This document shows positions 40,681 to 45,894 of a DNA stretch of 64,000 nucleotides, one piece after another; the stretch's first letter is position 1; the number at the start of each line of letters is the position of its first letter. The translations under genes were made by a program, and so were the position numbers. The notes beneath the pieces were generated by a model. It searched no databases, was not told the DNA's origin, and saw only the letters and a program-made list of their open reading frames with translations. Source of the stretch: Paralvinella palmiformis (lineage: Eukaryota; Annelida; Polychaeta; Terebellida; Alvinellidae); NCBI GenBank assembly GCA_025642065.1, contig JAODUP010000582.1, forward strand, positions 62,001 to 126,000, written 5' to 3'.

Positions 40681-40886
40681 GAAAGACACACACACACACA
40701 CATATATAGATATAGAGAGAGAGAGCATGTGACTTACTGTTGACACAAGTTGACCAGGTCCTTGTCAGTTGTGGTTGGTGTAAGTCCACGTATATATAAG
40801 TTAGTTTTACTAAGCTGTTCTGAAGGAGACGATCCACTAGTACTGGCAGGGCTAGCAGCTGGCATGGTGCGGGCCTGGGGATAAGA
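6308..40886 (-). CDS. RBMS: RBMS-family RNA-binding protein, multi-exon gene (5' end missing)
   Basis: This is a split gene for a single-stranded nucleic-acid-binding protein with two RRM domains. Coding segments read on the minus strand: 40886-40738, 28568-28510, 27805-27714, 27414-27189, 25753-25656, 23551-23508, 19022-18869, 14778-14689, (7468-7400 probable cassette), 6874-6782 and 6367-6308. All junctions are GT-AG and the phases join without a frame break. RRM1 spans residues ~27-100 (RNP2 LYIRGL, RNP1 KGYGFVDF) and RRM2 ~107-185 (RNP2 LYIANL, RNP1 RGVGFCRM). The segment KFADGG after RRM2 and the low-complexity tail follow vertebrate RBMS1-3, whose members bind AU-rich RNA and single-stranded DNA and affect RNA stability and translation. 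The product is 354 residues, or 377 with the cassette, compared with about 400 in vertebrates. The N-terminal exon was not found. The paralogue cannot be assigned, since invertebrates usually carry one gene. Confidence 0.95.
6368..6781 (-). other. Intron between the last two coding exons
   Basis: A GT-AG intron of 414 nt. It holds (GA)n/(GATA)n repeats just after the donor and an (AAT)n-type tract near 6577-6591. Nothing else was seen. Confidence 0.85.
6782..6874 (-). CDS. RBMS: RBMS coding exon: YMAATPHG... tail segment
   Basis: A 93-nt exon with acceptor CCCATTTCAG and donor GTGAGTACC. It encodes [20 protein letters not shown] followed by [11 protein letters not shown]. This corresponds to the [25 protein letters not shown] part of RBMS1. 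Both ends are phase 0. The intron side of the donor runs directly into (GA)n/(GATA)n repeats. Confidence 0.92.
6875..7399 (-). other. Intron between the cassette candidate and the exon at 6874
   Basis: A 525-nt stretch that is a single intron if the cassette is used, and part of a 7.8-kb intron otherwise. It contains a short minus-strand frame at 7184-7089 that could be an alternative last exon (see findings). Confidence 0.6.
7400..7468 (-). CDS. RBMS: Probable RBMS cassette exon (Tyr/Pro-rich)
   Basis: A 69-nt candidate exon with donor GTAAGCCGGG and acceptor CTCACACAG, whose pyrimidine tract is poor. It would encode [20 protein letters not shown] then APP. Both ends are phase 0 and fit between the exons at 14689 and 6874 without changing frame. 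The Tyr/Pro/Met/Ala composition resembles the flanking tail. There is no strong vertebrate counterpart, so it may be an alternative exon or a chance match. Confidence 0.5.
10230..10292. repeat. (CAT)n tract
   Basis: Imperfect CAT/CAC/CAA trinucleotide repeat. Its apparent poly-His frame is not a gene. Confidence 0.9.
11562..11680. repeat. Duplicated (TA)n plus CACCAGAGTCAGTGCC block
   Basis: Two (AT)n tracts each followed by the identical unique word TACACCAGAGTCAGTGCC, then a third (AT)n tract. This is a tandem duplication of roughly 57 bp in which the dinucleotide parts expanded. Confidence 0.9.
12230..12341. repeat. Compound (GT)n-(CG)n-(TA)n tract
   Basis: A (GT)n run with a few interruptions, then GCGCGCGC, CACGAACACACA, and a (TA)n run. 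Alternating purine-pyrimidine sequence continues for about 110 bp. Confidence 0.9.
13689..13729. repeat. (AT)n tract
   Basis: About 40 bp of uninterrupted AT. Comparable (AT)n tracts occur at 908-939, 4050-4084, 11148-11188, 23664-23702, 24558-24602, 33506-33536, 53402-53445 and 55463-55501. Confidence 0.95.
14400..14520. promoter_or_regulatory. GC/CpG-rich patch with YY1-like motif
   Basis: CpG-dense sequence in an AT-rich intron, with AAGATGGCGG (the YY1 core) at 14403-14412 and repeated GACGAC. It lies about 170 bp beyond the donor of the exon at 14689. It could be a regulatory patch or an unrecognised exon; no open frame with splice sites was identified. Confidence 0.25.
14689..14778 (-). 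CDS. RBMS: RBMS coding exon: ...[18 protein letters not shown]... tail segment
   Basis: A 90-nt exon with acceptor TTGTCCTACAG and donor GTAGGCG. Thirty codons read [20 protein letters not shown] and then [10 protein letters not shown]. This matches the conserved tail block of vertebrate RBMS1/3 (VLTPSMEHTMS...LAQQMSHLSLGS). It is not part of a long open frame and was found from homology and splice sites. Both ends are phase 0, so skipping it would keep the frame. Confidence 0.9.
16310..16503 (-). mobile_element. SINE family 1, copy A
   Basis: A tRNA-derived SINE read on the minus strand. The tRNA-like head (box B near GAGTTCGAATC) comes first, then a body containing GGGTGTTTCATC, and a tail ending in (ATC)n. 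It is flanked by near-perfect 14-bp direct repeats, TCACCATGCTCTGA (16296-16309) and TCAACATGCTCTGA (16504-16517), which is the signature of target-primed insertion. Confidence 0.85.
16793..16968 (-). mobile_element. SINE family 1, copy B (internal deletion)
   Basis: A second copy of the family in the same orientation, about 290 bp from copy A. The tRNA-like head lacks roughly 10 bases between GGTCCAAC and TAGAC that other copies keep, so box A is broken. No clear target duplication was seen. Confidence 0.8.
17351..17622. mobile_element. hAT-like miniature inverted-repeat element
   Basis: A 272-bp element whose ends CAAGGCTCGAAATTAAC and (reverse complement of the other end) CAGGGTTTGAAATTTGC form an imperfect terminal inverted repeat. 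It is flanked by 8-bp direct repeats ATGTACAC and GTGTACAC (7 of 8). An 8-bp duplication and a CAGGG-type end are typical of hAT DNA transposons. It has no coding capacity. Confidence 0.7.
18869..19022 (-). CDS. RBMS: RBMS coding exon: Pro/Thr/Tyr-rich tail
   Basis: A 154-nt exon with acceptor TTTCCTCTCCAG and donor GTAAGTTA. It completes the split Gly and then encodes [34 protein letters not shown] and [10 protein letters not shown]. This follows the S.YQ..SPSW......YI section of vertebrate RBMS1. It is GC-richer than the surrounding intron, as expected for coding sequence here. It ends in phase 0. Confidence 0.92.
19023..23507 (-). other. Intron with a 25-bp minisatellite
   Basis: About 4.5 kb. 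The main structure is the tandem repeat at 21180-21480. A 94-codon minus-strand frame at 23122-22838 and a 90-codon plus-strand frame at 20658-20930 show no recognisable domain and are not called as genes. Confidence 0.7.
21195..21480. repeat. 25-bp minisatellite
   Basis: Tandem units of the type GTTGGTAGTTGACAGATAAA with GTAGT, period 25. Three adjacent copies are identical and the outer copies diverge. A (TTTA)n stretch precedes the array at about 21140. Confidence 0.9.
23508..23551 (-). CDS. RBMS: RBMS coding exon: short segment of the tail
   Basis: A 44-nt exon with acceptor TATTGCAG and donor GTGAGTATATG. It encodes [14 protein letters not shown] plus two bases of Gly. The position and the (A/I)QNG ending correspond to the ...YDPTTAAIQNG segment of vertebrate RBMS1. 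The phase (0 in, 2 out) fits both neighbours exactly, which supports this very small exon. Confidence 0.88.
23552..25655 (-). other. Intron with two (AT)n tracts and a miniature transposon
   Basis: About 2.1 kb. It has (AT)n at 23664-23702 and 24558-24602, an hAT-like element at 24883-25180, and another (TA)n tract just inside the acceptor-distal end at about 25587-25642. No exon was recognised. Confidence 0.75.
24883..25180. mobile_element. hAT-like miniature element with a CCAGGACTTTCC body
   Basis: It begins CAGGGTTCATACACA and ends GCGAACCCTG, giving inverted CAGGGTTC termini. The body repeats variants of GGACTTTCCAGGACC. No 8-bp duplication could be seen, so the ends are likely but the insertion is old. 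It is non-coding. Confidence 0.6.
25656..25753 (-). CDS. RBMS: RBMS coding exon: RRM2 end and basic linker
   Basis: A 98-nt exon with acceptor GTTTACAG and donor GTATG. It completes the split Gly and encodes [20 protein letters not shown], then [21 protein letters not shown] is the last beta strand of RRM2, and the Lys-rich stretch matches the conserved KFADGGQKKR of RBMS proteins. It ends in phase 0, directly before a (TA)n tract in the next intron. Confidence 0.95.
25754..27188 (-). other. Intron between the RRM2 exon and the linker exon
   Basis: 1435 nt. It holds a (GT)n tract at 26694-26728 and a second GT-rich stretch near 26805-26840. Nothing else was recognised. Confidence 0.85.
27189..27414 (-). 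CDS. RBMS: RBMS coding exon: RRM2
   Basis: A 226-nt exon with acceptor CCACCCACAG and donor GTGAGTGT. It begins [15 protein letters not shown] (RNP2 of RRM2). It continues through [18 protein letters not shown] and [15 protein letters not shown] (RNP1 and helix 2), and ends VLPGT plus one base of Gly. The STRILRD...SRGVGF.RMES..KCE pattern is diagnostic for RBMS/shep RRM2. The open frame reads through both splice sites (27178-27432), but residues outside the exon are intronic. Confidence 0.97.
27714..27805 (-). CDS. RBMS: RBMS coding exon: end of RRM1 with RNP1
   Basis: A 92-nt exon with acceptor CATCTCCAG and donor GTAGGC. It contributes GYGFVDF (RNP1 core) and the second helix, ending VQAQMAK. 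The same ending closes RRM1 in vertebrate RBMS proteins. It ends in phase 0. Confidence 0.95.
27806..28509 (-). other. Intron within RRM1
   Basis: 704 nt, with the hairpin-forming GTCACATGAC inverted repeat at 27973-28005 and a poly-C run at 27861-27870. No coding potential was seen. Confidence 0.85.
28510..28568 (-). CDS. RBMS: RBMS coding exon: middle of RRM1
   Basis: A 59-nt exon with acceptor TTTCAG and donor GTGAGTATA. Its first base completes the Gln codon split from the exon at 40738. It encodes [19 protein letters not shown], the beta2-beta3 part of RRM1, and closely follows vertebrate RBMS1 (YGKIVSTKAILDKTTNKCK). It leaves one base of the Gly codon for the next exon. Confidence 0.95.
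29222..29386 (-). mobile_element. SINE family 1, diverged copy C
   Basis: A diverged copy with the shared CCACTTTTGTGCACAAGGTAG body and a minus-strand head containing GGGTTCAAACCC in the box B position. Its tail side abuts a poly-G run at 29211-29222. It is older than the other copies judging by substitutions. Confidence 0.75.
30719..30973. mobile_element. Possible hAT-like miniature element
   Basis: The ends CAGGCCTCGACATTAAC and CAGGGCTTGACTTTTTT (reverse complement of the right end) form an imperfect inverted repeat. The body contains repeated GGACAAGT motifs. The candidate flanking duplication is poor (about 6 of 8). Confidence 0.5.
33112..33158. repeat. (TAG)n-(TAC)n perfect inverted repeat
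   Basis: An (AGT)n run meets an (ACT)n run at about 33131, making a long perfect palindrome that can fold into a hairpin on either strand. Confidence 0.9.
34205..34267. repeat. (TA)n(TG)n microsatellite
   Basis: About 46 bp of TA followed directly by about 16 bp of TG. Confidence 0.95.
34781..35014 (-). mobile_element. SINE family 1, copy D with a microsatellite inside
   Basis: It has the shared ACGGCCACTTCTG start and a tRNA-like head with GGGTTCATATCCC (minus strand). The middle of the body is replaced by a (CA)n-(GA)n tract of about 100 bp, so the copy was expanded internally after insertion. Confidence 0.65.
35290..35410 (-). other. tRNA-like relic
   Basis: The minus strand has GCACAGGGGCGTGTGGTGCT and a box B-like CAGGTTCGAATAC. 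It is not a recognisable functional tRNA. Confidence 0.35.
35758..35907 (-). mobile_element. SINE family 1, 5'-truncated copy E
   Basis: Flanked by perfect 13-bp direct repeats CATCATCAGTGAA at 35745-35757 and 35908-35920. The head stops inside the tRNA-like region after box B, and a short body deletion removes the AATGGGCCGAGCGACC block. Truncation at the 5' end with an intact tail fits incomplete reverse transcription. Confidence 0.85.
36126..36313 (-). mobile_element. SINE family 1, full-length copy F
   Basis: The best-preserved copy. The minus-strand head carries box A-like TCTAACTGGTAGCGCG and a T-arm with 5-bp stem CCGAG/CTCGG around TTCGAAT. It is flanked by direct repeats TTGTAACACCTTGG (36112-36125) and TTGTCACACCTTGG (36314-36327), with 13 of 14 bases matching. 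Confidence 0.9.
36870..37172 (-). mobile_element. SINE family 2 with AATAAT-type tail
   Basis: Read on the minus strand, a tRNA-like head (TTAGAGAGCAGGACTCG... then GGTTCGACGC as box B) is followed by a body. It ends with AGCGCCTTAGAGCAGG...GGCGCTACATAAATATCACC and an (ATT)n tail. The AGCGCC...GGCGCT pair can form a stem. SINEs ending this way are widespread in marine invertebrates. A related fragment lies at about 17675-17745. Confidence 0.65.
37490..37691 (-). mobile_element. SINE family 1, full-length copy G
   Basis: Flanked by perfect 16-bp direct repeats CAAGTTTCGCTGGTCA at 37474-37489 and 37692-37707. A small duplication GGACGGAC lies in the body. The tail carries a (ATC)n run, seen as (GAT)n on the plus strand. 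Confidence 0.9.
37985..38100 (-). other. tRNA-like relic
   Basis: The minus strand reads GGTTCGGTTGGTAGAGTAGA (box A-like) and GGTTTCAAGTTCC (box B-like). No complete cloverleaf is apparent, so a SINE head or tRNA pseudogene is likely. Confidence 0.45.
38188..38300. promoter_or_regulatory. CACGTG E-box cluster (candidate intronic element)
   Basis: Three CACGTG palindromes at 38191, 38265 and 38290. The middle one sits in GTCACGTGAC, the form preferred by USF/TFEB-type bHLH-zip factors. Two more CACGTG sites at 38889 and 39269, and a TGACGTCA at 39035, lie in the same GC-richer zone of the 12-kb intron. Function is inferred from motif clustering only. Confidence 0.35.
40235..40360. repeat. 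GT-bearing dispersed repeat, inverted partial copy with (CA)n
   Basis: The reverse complement contains AATAAGGCACAGGCACAGAT and CTCGAACCGTGAACC, matching the centre of the copy at 45590. It abuts a (CA)n tract of about 47 bp where copy 1 has its (GT)n. Confidence 0.55.
40624..40725. repeat. (CA)n(GA)n compound tract beside the RRM1 exon donor
   Basis: CA and GA runs alternate up to 6 bases from the intron side of the donor at 40731-40737. In the transcript this places a (CU)n/(GU)n tract just downstream of the 5' splice site. Confidence 0.93.
40738..40886 (-). CDS. RBMS: RBMS coding exon: N-terminal linker and start of RRM1
   Basis: The exon is 149 nt, with acceptor CTACTTGCAG and donor GTAAGTC; it enters in phase 0 and leaves in phase 2. 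It begins [16 protein letters not shown], a Ser/Pro/Ala-rich linker, then runs into [13 protein letters not shown]. That matches the start of RRM1 in RBMS proteins, including RNP2 and the first helix (DKDLVNLCQ). Vertebrate RBMS genes have an equivalent exon preceded by a short first exon and a very large intron. The Met at codon 8 has A at -3 and could be a start if the upstream exon is non-coding. The good acceptor and the in-frame SYPQ residues favour an upstream coding exon. Confidence 0.93.
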
Positions 40887-41038
40887 CTGCAAGTAGAGCA
40901 AATAACAGTATGGACTTAGTTCATTTATAGTGTAAGGTGTTAGAGATAGGTATTATATCATACTAGACTGGTGATATAACTACACAGTCTGTCAATTGAT
41001 TTAACTCTATGTATATATGGAGGCATGCATATTATGAC

Positions 41039-41040
<2 letters not shown>

Positions 41041-41109
<69 letters not shown>
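41041..41109. repeat. Long (GT)n tract
   Basis: About 68 bp of pure TG repeat, 155 bp upstream (in the gene's direction) of the RRM1 exon acceptor. In the pre-mRNA it would be read as (CA)n. Confidence 0.95.
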
Positions 41110-42959
41110 CATTATATTCACATAACAATACGCTGAGATATATATAAATAAGAAGACCATTATTTCAATTCACACACACGCACGCACACACACGCACGCA
41201 CACACATAAACTCTGTAAATAGCTGTACGTCTAAAATTACACACACACACGCACACACACACACACACTCACACCGTCACAATAAACAATTATACACGAA
41301 ACAAACAACTCAAATTTGTCACACGATCTACTCCCAGCCTTAACACAGCAGGCATGTCCTTGGTTAACGCCAGACACAGTTCATCTGGCTACAGTTTGAG
41401 ATAATTAACCGACCAGTGTGACCAAGCACATCTGCAGGACATCTGTATGACAGGGCGTGGAGGTGATCAGATGTGGCCACCAGCTGTACGAGCGAAGGTG
41501 GCCGACCCATCATGGTGCACAATCGCACACAGAAGTGATCGTAAGGAGAGACTTGAATTCCCTCAAATGGGCTTCTACCATGCGTGGATCTTTCAAAAAA
41601 CCTTGTCCGATCTGGCAGGTTAACAAGGGATCGAGAGAAGATCTCTCTATCACACCAGCACACACAACCTTCTACGCCAATTAAAATTACTTAGAATCAA
41701 TACAAACCAAATAAAATTGAAAACGGGAATATCAAAACTAATTATATTCGAACAAATTTTGCTCTGTCCAAGGAATCCAAGCTCATCACGATATGCAATA
41801 TTTCACATCATCGGACACAGTGAGTATACACTTAATGTTTAACACATCTGTAAATTTACCACAGTGGGTTAAGGGGGAGGAGGGTATTCTAGTGACAAGT
41901 CAAGAAGTTACATTTATTCATACCTGTCACGATGTACTGTCAGTCACACAATGTCACCAAACGGTAACTTGTTAGCCCTTGTGTGCTGTCGGCCTCTGGT
42001 ACAGCACTCCACTCCACAACGCTGGAGCTAGAAGATGCGTTAATTACACAGCAAACTAGGCCAACAGTGACAGCGACACCGGGTCAGATCGGTCTGTGAC
42101 ACAGTCTAGTTGCGCAGCCTGCGGCCGTGTTGTCATGACGACGTACCAGCCGTGACCACAGATGGAAGTCATTATGTCCGGAGGCCGTTCAACATGGTTC
42201 GGCTTTATTTTAAACCGACAATCAGAAATAAATGTTTGTGGACACTCCCCGACATAATGAGGTTCACAACTGCTATGTTAATATAGCTATATGGCAAAAG
42301 CTGGGAGAGTTATGGCTGGATGTGTAGTACCTGGAAATACCCCCCACCCCCACATACACACCTGGTTATTACTGATTGAGGTTATATTATGGAATGGTGT
42401 TGACATTTTTGCTTCTTTCCGGTTCTCTCTTCCCAGAGAGTCGTAATATTTCATTTGATTTTTACTTCTCTTAAAACAAAAACCGGGCGACAAAATCAGG
42501 ATTTATTTGTGTTAATAAACGAATACTGTTTATCAGTTTTCACCATGTATGAATCAGCGCTCCATTTTATACCAGGGCGTTGGTCACACCTGGTCGATTG
42601 GTAACTCCGTTTCTCTCTTGTAAAATGAAATAGTCACACATGTAAAGTAACATCCAAAATATACCGCCTATAACAATACGATTCGAACCCGAAATTGGAC
42701 GTTTCTACAGCAGAGTGTACTATCGGCTACGCTCTGAATGTAACCCCCCCCCCCCCAACTTCTTAACCATAATATCGTAAAGTGGACGACGAATAGAATA
42801 TTATTAATAATAACAATAATAATAATTGAAAAATGGCCAAGGAATATGAGGAGCCGTTTTATTTGTGGAAGACGTCATCACTTTAACTCTTATAAATTGG
42901 AGGCAATCCAGATGAATCAAAATCCACATCTGTATGCTTCCGACATATTAAACATAGCG

Positions 42960-42960
42960 C

Positions 42961-43018
<58 letters not shown>
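42960..43018. repeat. Long (GT)n tract
   Basis: GCGCGTG followed by about 50 bp of pure GT. Confidence 0.95.
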
Positions 43019-43322
43019 CACGCTCAACATGGGTGTGTCTTACTTTGACAAGTTACATGGCCCTCTTTCTAAATCGACACACTTGTGTATATATATGTGG
43101 GGGGGTTTCTTCAGAAATAAGACATACTTTACATAGATACACTATCTGTAGTTATAACAACTAGTCTCAATCATCACACATTATTTGTCCGTATTAAGAA
43201 ATGTTTCACTCAGTTTTAAACTAAGATTTGTTCAATTATTTCACACGTACGCACGCTTTACGACGACAGCCGACTTTAATGTTTACCCAAGATACTGTCC
43301 TGCTATCACACACACACAAGTA

Positions 43323-43360
<38 letters not shown>

Positions 43361-44010
43361 TGCCAAACACCCCCCCCCCGTCAACAACTGAACATCAACA
43401 ATATACTTTTTATCCAAATGAGTCACAGGTTTTCCATTTTCTCAGAATGTTCACGTTATAAATATTTAGTCACGATTCTCGTTTCATATTCATAAAGATT
43501 TCGCATGGCGTCTGCTATTCTGCACACCTGACTAGGTGTTGATGTCACCAGGGACATATCACACCCAGTCCTGGTGATAGAAGTACATCTGAACGATTCA
43601 TCTTGTAAACATCCCAGAGATAAACATCTATCTACCCGGGCTAGGTATTTAATTAAGCTGCTCGTTTTAATACGGCACATACTTTCGCTGTTTATTTTTA
43701 ACGCGGTTTGTTCTTATAAGGTGAGAAATTCATAAACACAGTTAGAACACCCTCCGCCCTCGCTGTATATCATATTTACCAATGTGGGCGGGTGAGGTTT
43801 GGGAAGGTGACGTTTATATTGGTAATAATGAAAGGTACAATTTCATTAATATTTATGTGGCCGCATAGAGCACTCTCTTTGATATAGATATATAAACAAC
43901 ATCGAGGTACTCGAACAGACAAATGTACCAACCCTGTGGGGCTACACCCTGAAGAAAAATGTTCTGTAAACAATAACAGACAAAGAATGTACAGAAAAAT
44001 TAAATATTTC

Positions 44011-44072
<62 letters not shown>
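44011..44072. repeat. (CT)n(AT)n tract
   Basis: About 35 bp of CT then about 26 bp of AT. The same CT-to-AT order recurs at 45265-45317. Confidence 0.93.
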
Positions 44073-44319
44073 AAGAGAGAGAGAGAAGAGAGAGAGAATG
44101 TGTGTGTATGTGTGTCTGTGTGATAGATATACATATATGTTATCTCAGTGTCACACACACACACACACACACAGAGAGATACCATCTAGTGTTATATAAC
44201 GAGTTAGTTAGCCTTCATTCCACTCAATAAGCTTATCGTTTACTGACAGAAGACTTTCAACATCTGACAATTAACTAAATACCTGTTTAACTCTCAACAT
44301 AAACCAGCCAGCTAGATGA

Positions 44320-44520
44320 CCAGCCATAGTTCACACCAGCCAGCCAGCCATAGTTCACACCAGCCAAGCAAGCCAGTCAGCCATAGTTCACACCAGTCAG
44401 ATGACCAGCCATAGTTCACACCAGCCAGTCAGCAATAGTTCACACCAGCCAGTCAGCCAGCCTAGCCAAATGACCAACCAGCCAGATGACCAGCCATAGC
44501 TAACCTAGCCGGTTAATTAA
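44320..44520. repeat. Irregular CCAGCCATAGTTCACACCAG repeat
   Basis: Repeated CCAGCCATAGTTCACA blocks joined by variable CAGC/CAGT spacers. There are about five copies and the period is not constant. Confidence 0.8.
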
Positions 44521-44709
44521 CAATATAACAACAAACAAGCCCCCCAAATCGCAAATCATCAACCAGCCACTCGGGTACCCTATAACCTAGCAGCCATATA
44601 ACTAGATAGCCAACCAGCCAATAAGACAGCTGTTAAATAGAACAACCAGACAAATATATACAAACAGCTAACAAATCTGAACAATTAGGGCACAAATTCT
44701 CGCTCTCTT

Positions 44710-44770
<61 letters not shown>

Positions 44771-45034
44771 TATCACATGTAACGAATAAATGTTTTAAGT
44801 AAACTTGCCTAGAAAAGCTGTTCAGCATTTAGGTTCTGAAGGACCTTTTATAAGGAGTCTTGAGAACCCTTCACGATCAAAAGTCATGAACTAAGTGATG
44901 GTTCACGTTAGTCGACAACAGCTAAGCTTCATACCTAGTTACCCAATATTATCTGCCCACAATATTCTCAAATATATTGACTTAAAGCTAGGGGCCTACT
45001 AAATAAAAACGGAAATTCTCGGACTGTTTCAATG

Positions 45035-45105
45035 GCACAGTACTTAGAGCACTGTGCTGCAAACATCCGGGTTCTGAGTTCGAATCCAACTTACACCTGT
45101 GTGAC
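45035..45105 (+). other. tRNA-like relic
   Basis: Contains TGGCACAGTACTTAGAGCAC (box A-like) and GAGTTCGAATCC (box B-like) at about the right spacing. The acceptor stem and anticodon arm cannot be formed properly. It is probably the head of an old SINE rather than a working tRNA gene. Confidence 0.45.
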
Positions 45106-45262
45106 TAGCGTCGAGGCTAAATTCAAACCAACTCAATACGAGAAGGTTCTCATCATAATATAAATTATTATAACCTAAATGGCAGCAAGCAAACTGAATT
45201 AAATCTTTTTAGTTTGTCTGGACAGATAGATTTATATCATCAATTGTACAATATTTGTTGAG

Positions 45263-45319
<57 letters not shown>

Positions 45320-45589
45320 TCTGTGCCTTTTTGGATGATTCATGCTAGTAAGCATATTTAATTATACATACATTATTATTATTATTTATTTATTTAAGCG
45401 ACTTGTTACAGATCCTGATCCATGATGATAAAGTGGCTAGCTGTGTTTATTTGTACCTAATGACCTGTAATACATCAGGACACAGACTGTTGTATCTAGA
45501 TCTACCATTATCAATATAATCTAGAGATATTGATTTACTTGTCACATTCTATACGATGGGCATTATTTTCCTCTTCAAATTTCAGTATG

Positions 45590-45632
45590 ATTTAACAGCA
45601 GCATACATTCTGGTCATGTGAGTACATGAAAG

Positions 45633-45671
<39 letters not shown>

Positions 45672-45815
45672 TGTGCGTGCGTGTTTTAGCTGTGTATAAT
45701 AAGGCACAGGTACAGAGAATCTCGAACCGTGAATTCAAACTCTGGACGTTTCTTCAGGGGACTGAATCCAGAGTGGCGACTATTCTTGCTGAGACATGTG
45801 TAAAAATGTAAATGT
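45590..45815. repeat. GT-bearing dispersed repeat, copy 1
   Basis: Contains, in order, CAGCAGCATACATTCTGGTC, a (GT)n tract, then AATAAGGCACAGGTACAGAG, TGAATTCAAACTCTGGACG, and a right part ending near CTGAGACATGTGTAA. Partial or diverged copies occur at about 55270-55475, 46625-46682, 51820-51870 and, inverted, 40235-40320 and 60800-60900. The reverse strand has a box B-like GAGTTCGAATTC, so it may be an old tRNA-derived SINE. Confidence 0.65.
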
Positions 45816-45854
45816 TGAAGATCTCGTTGAAGTAGCCACTTCATATTTACACGT

Positions 45855-45892
<38 letters not shown>
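45855..45892. repeat. (CA)n tract
   Basis: About 38 bp of CA. Similar tracts lie at 5811-5836, 6028-6058, 43320-43356, 44729-44760 and 55884-55922. Confidence 0.95.

Positions 45893-45894
<2 letters not shown>

Larger units (their letters stand above)
28569..40737 (-). other. 12.2-kb intron splitting RRM1
   Basis: This intron separates the first and second parts of RRM1. It carries several copies of SINE family 1, a family 2 SINE at ~36870-37170, a miniature element at 30719-30973, tRNA-like relics at ~35290-35410 and 37985-38100, and an E-box/CRE-bearing GC-richer zone at 38.1-39.3 kb. No further coding exon was recognised. Confidence 0.8.
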
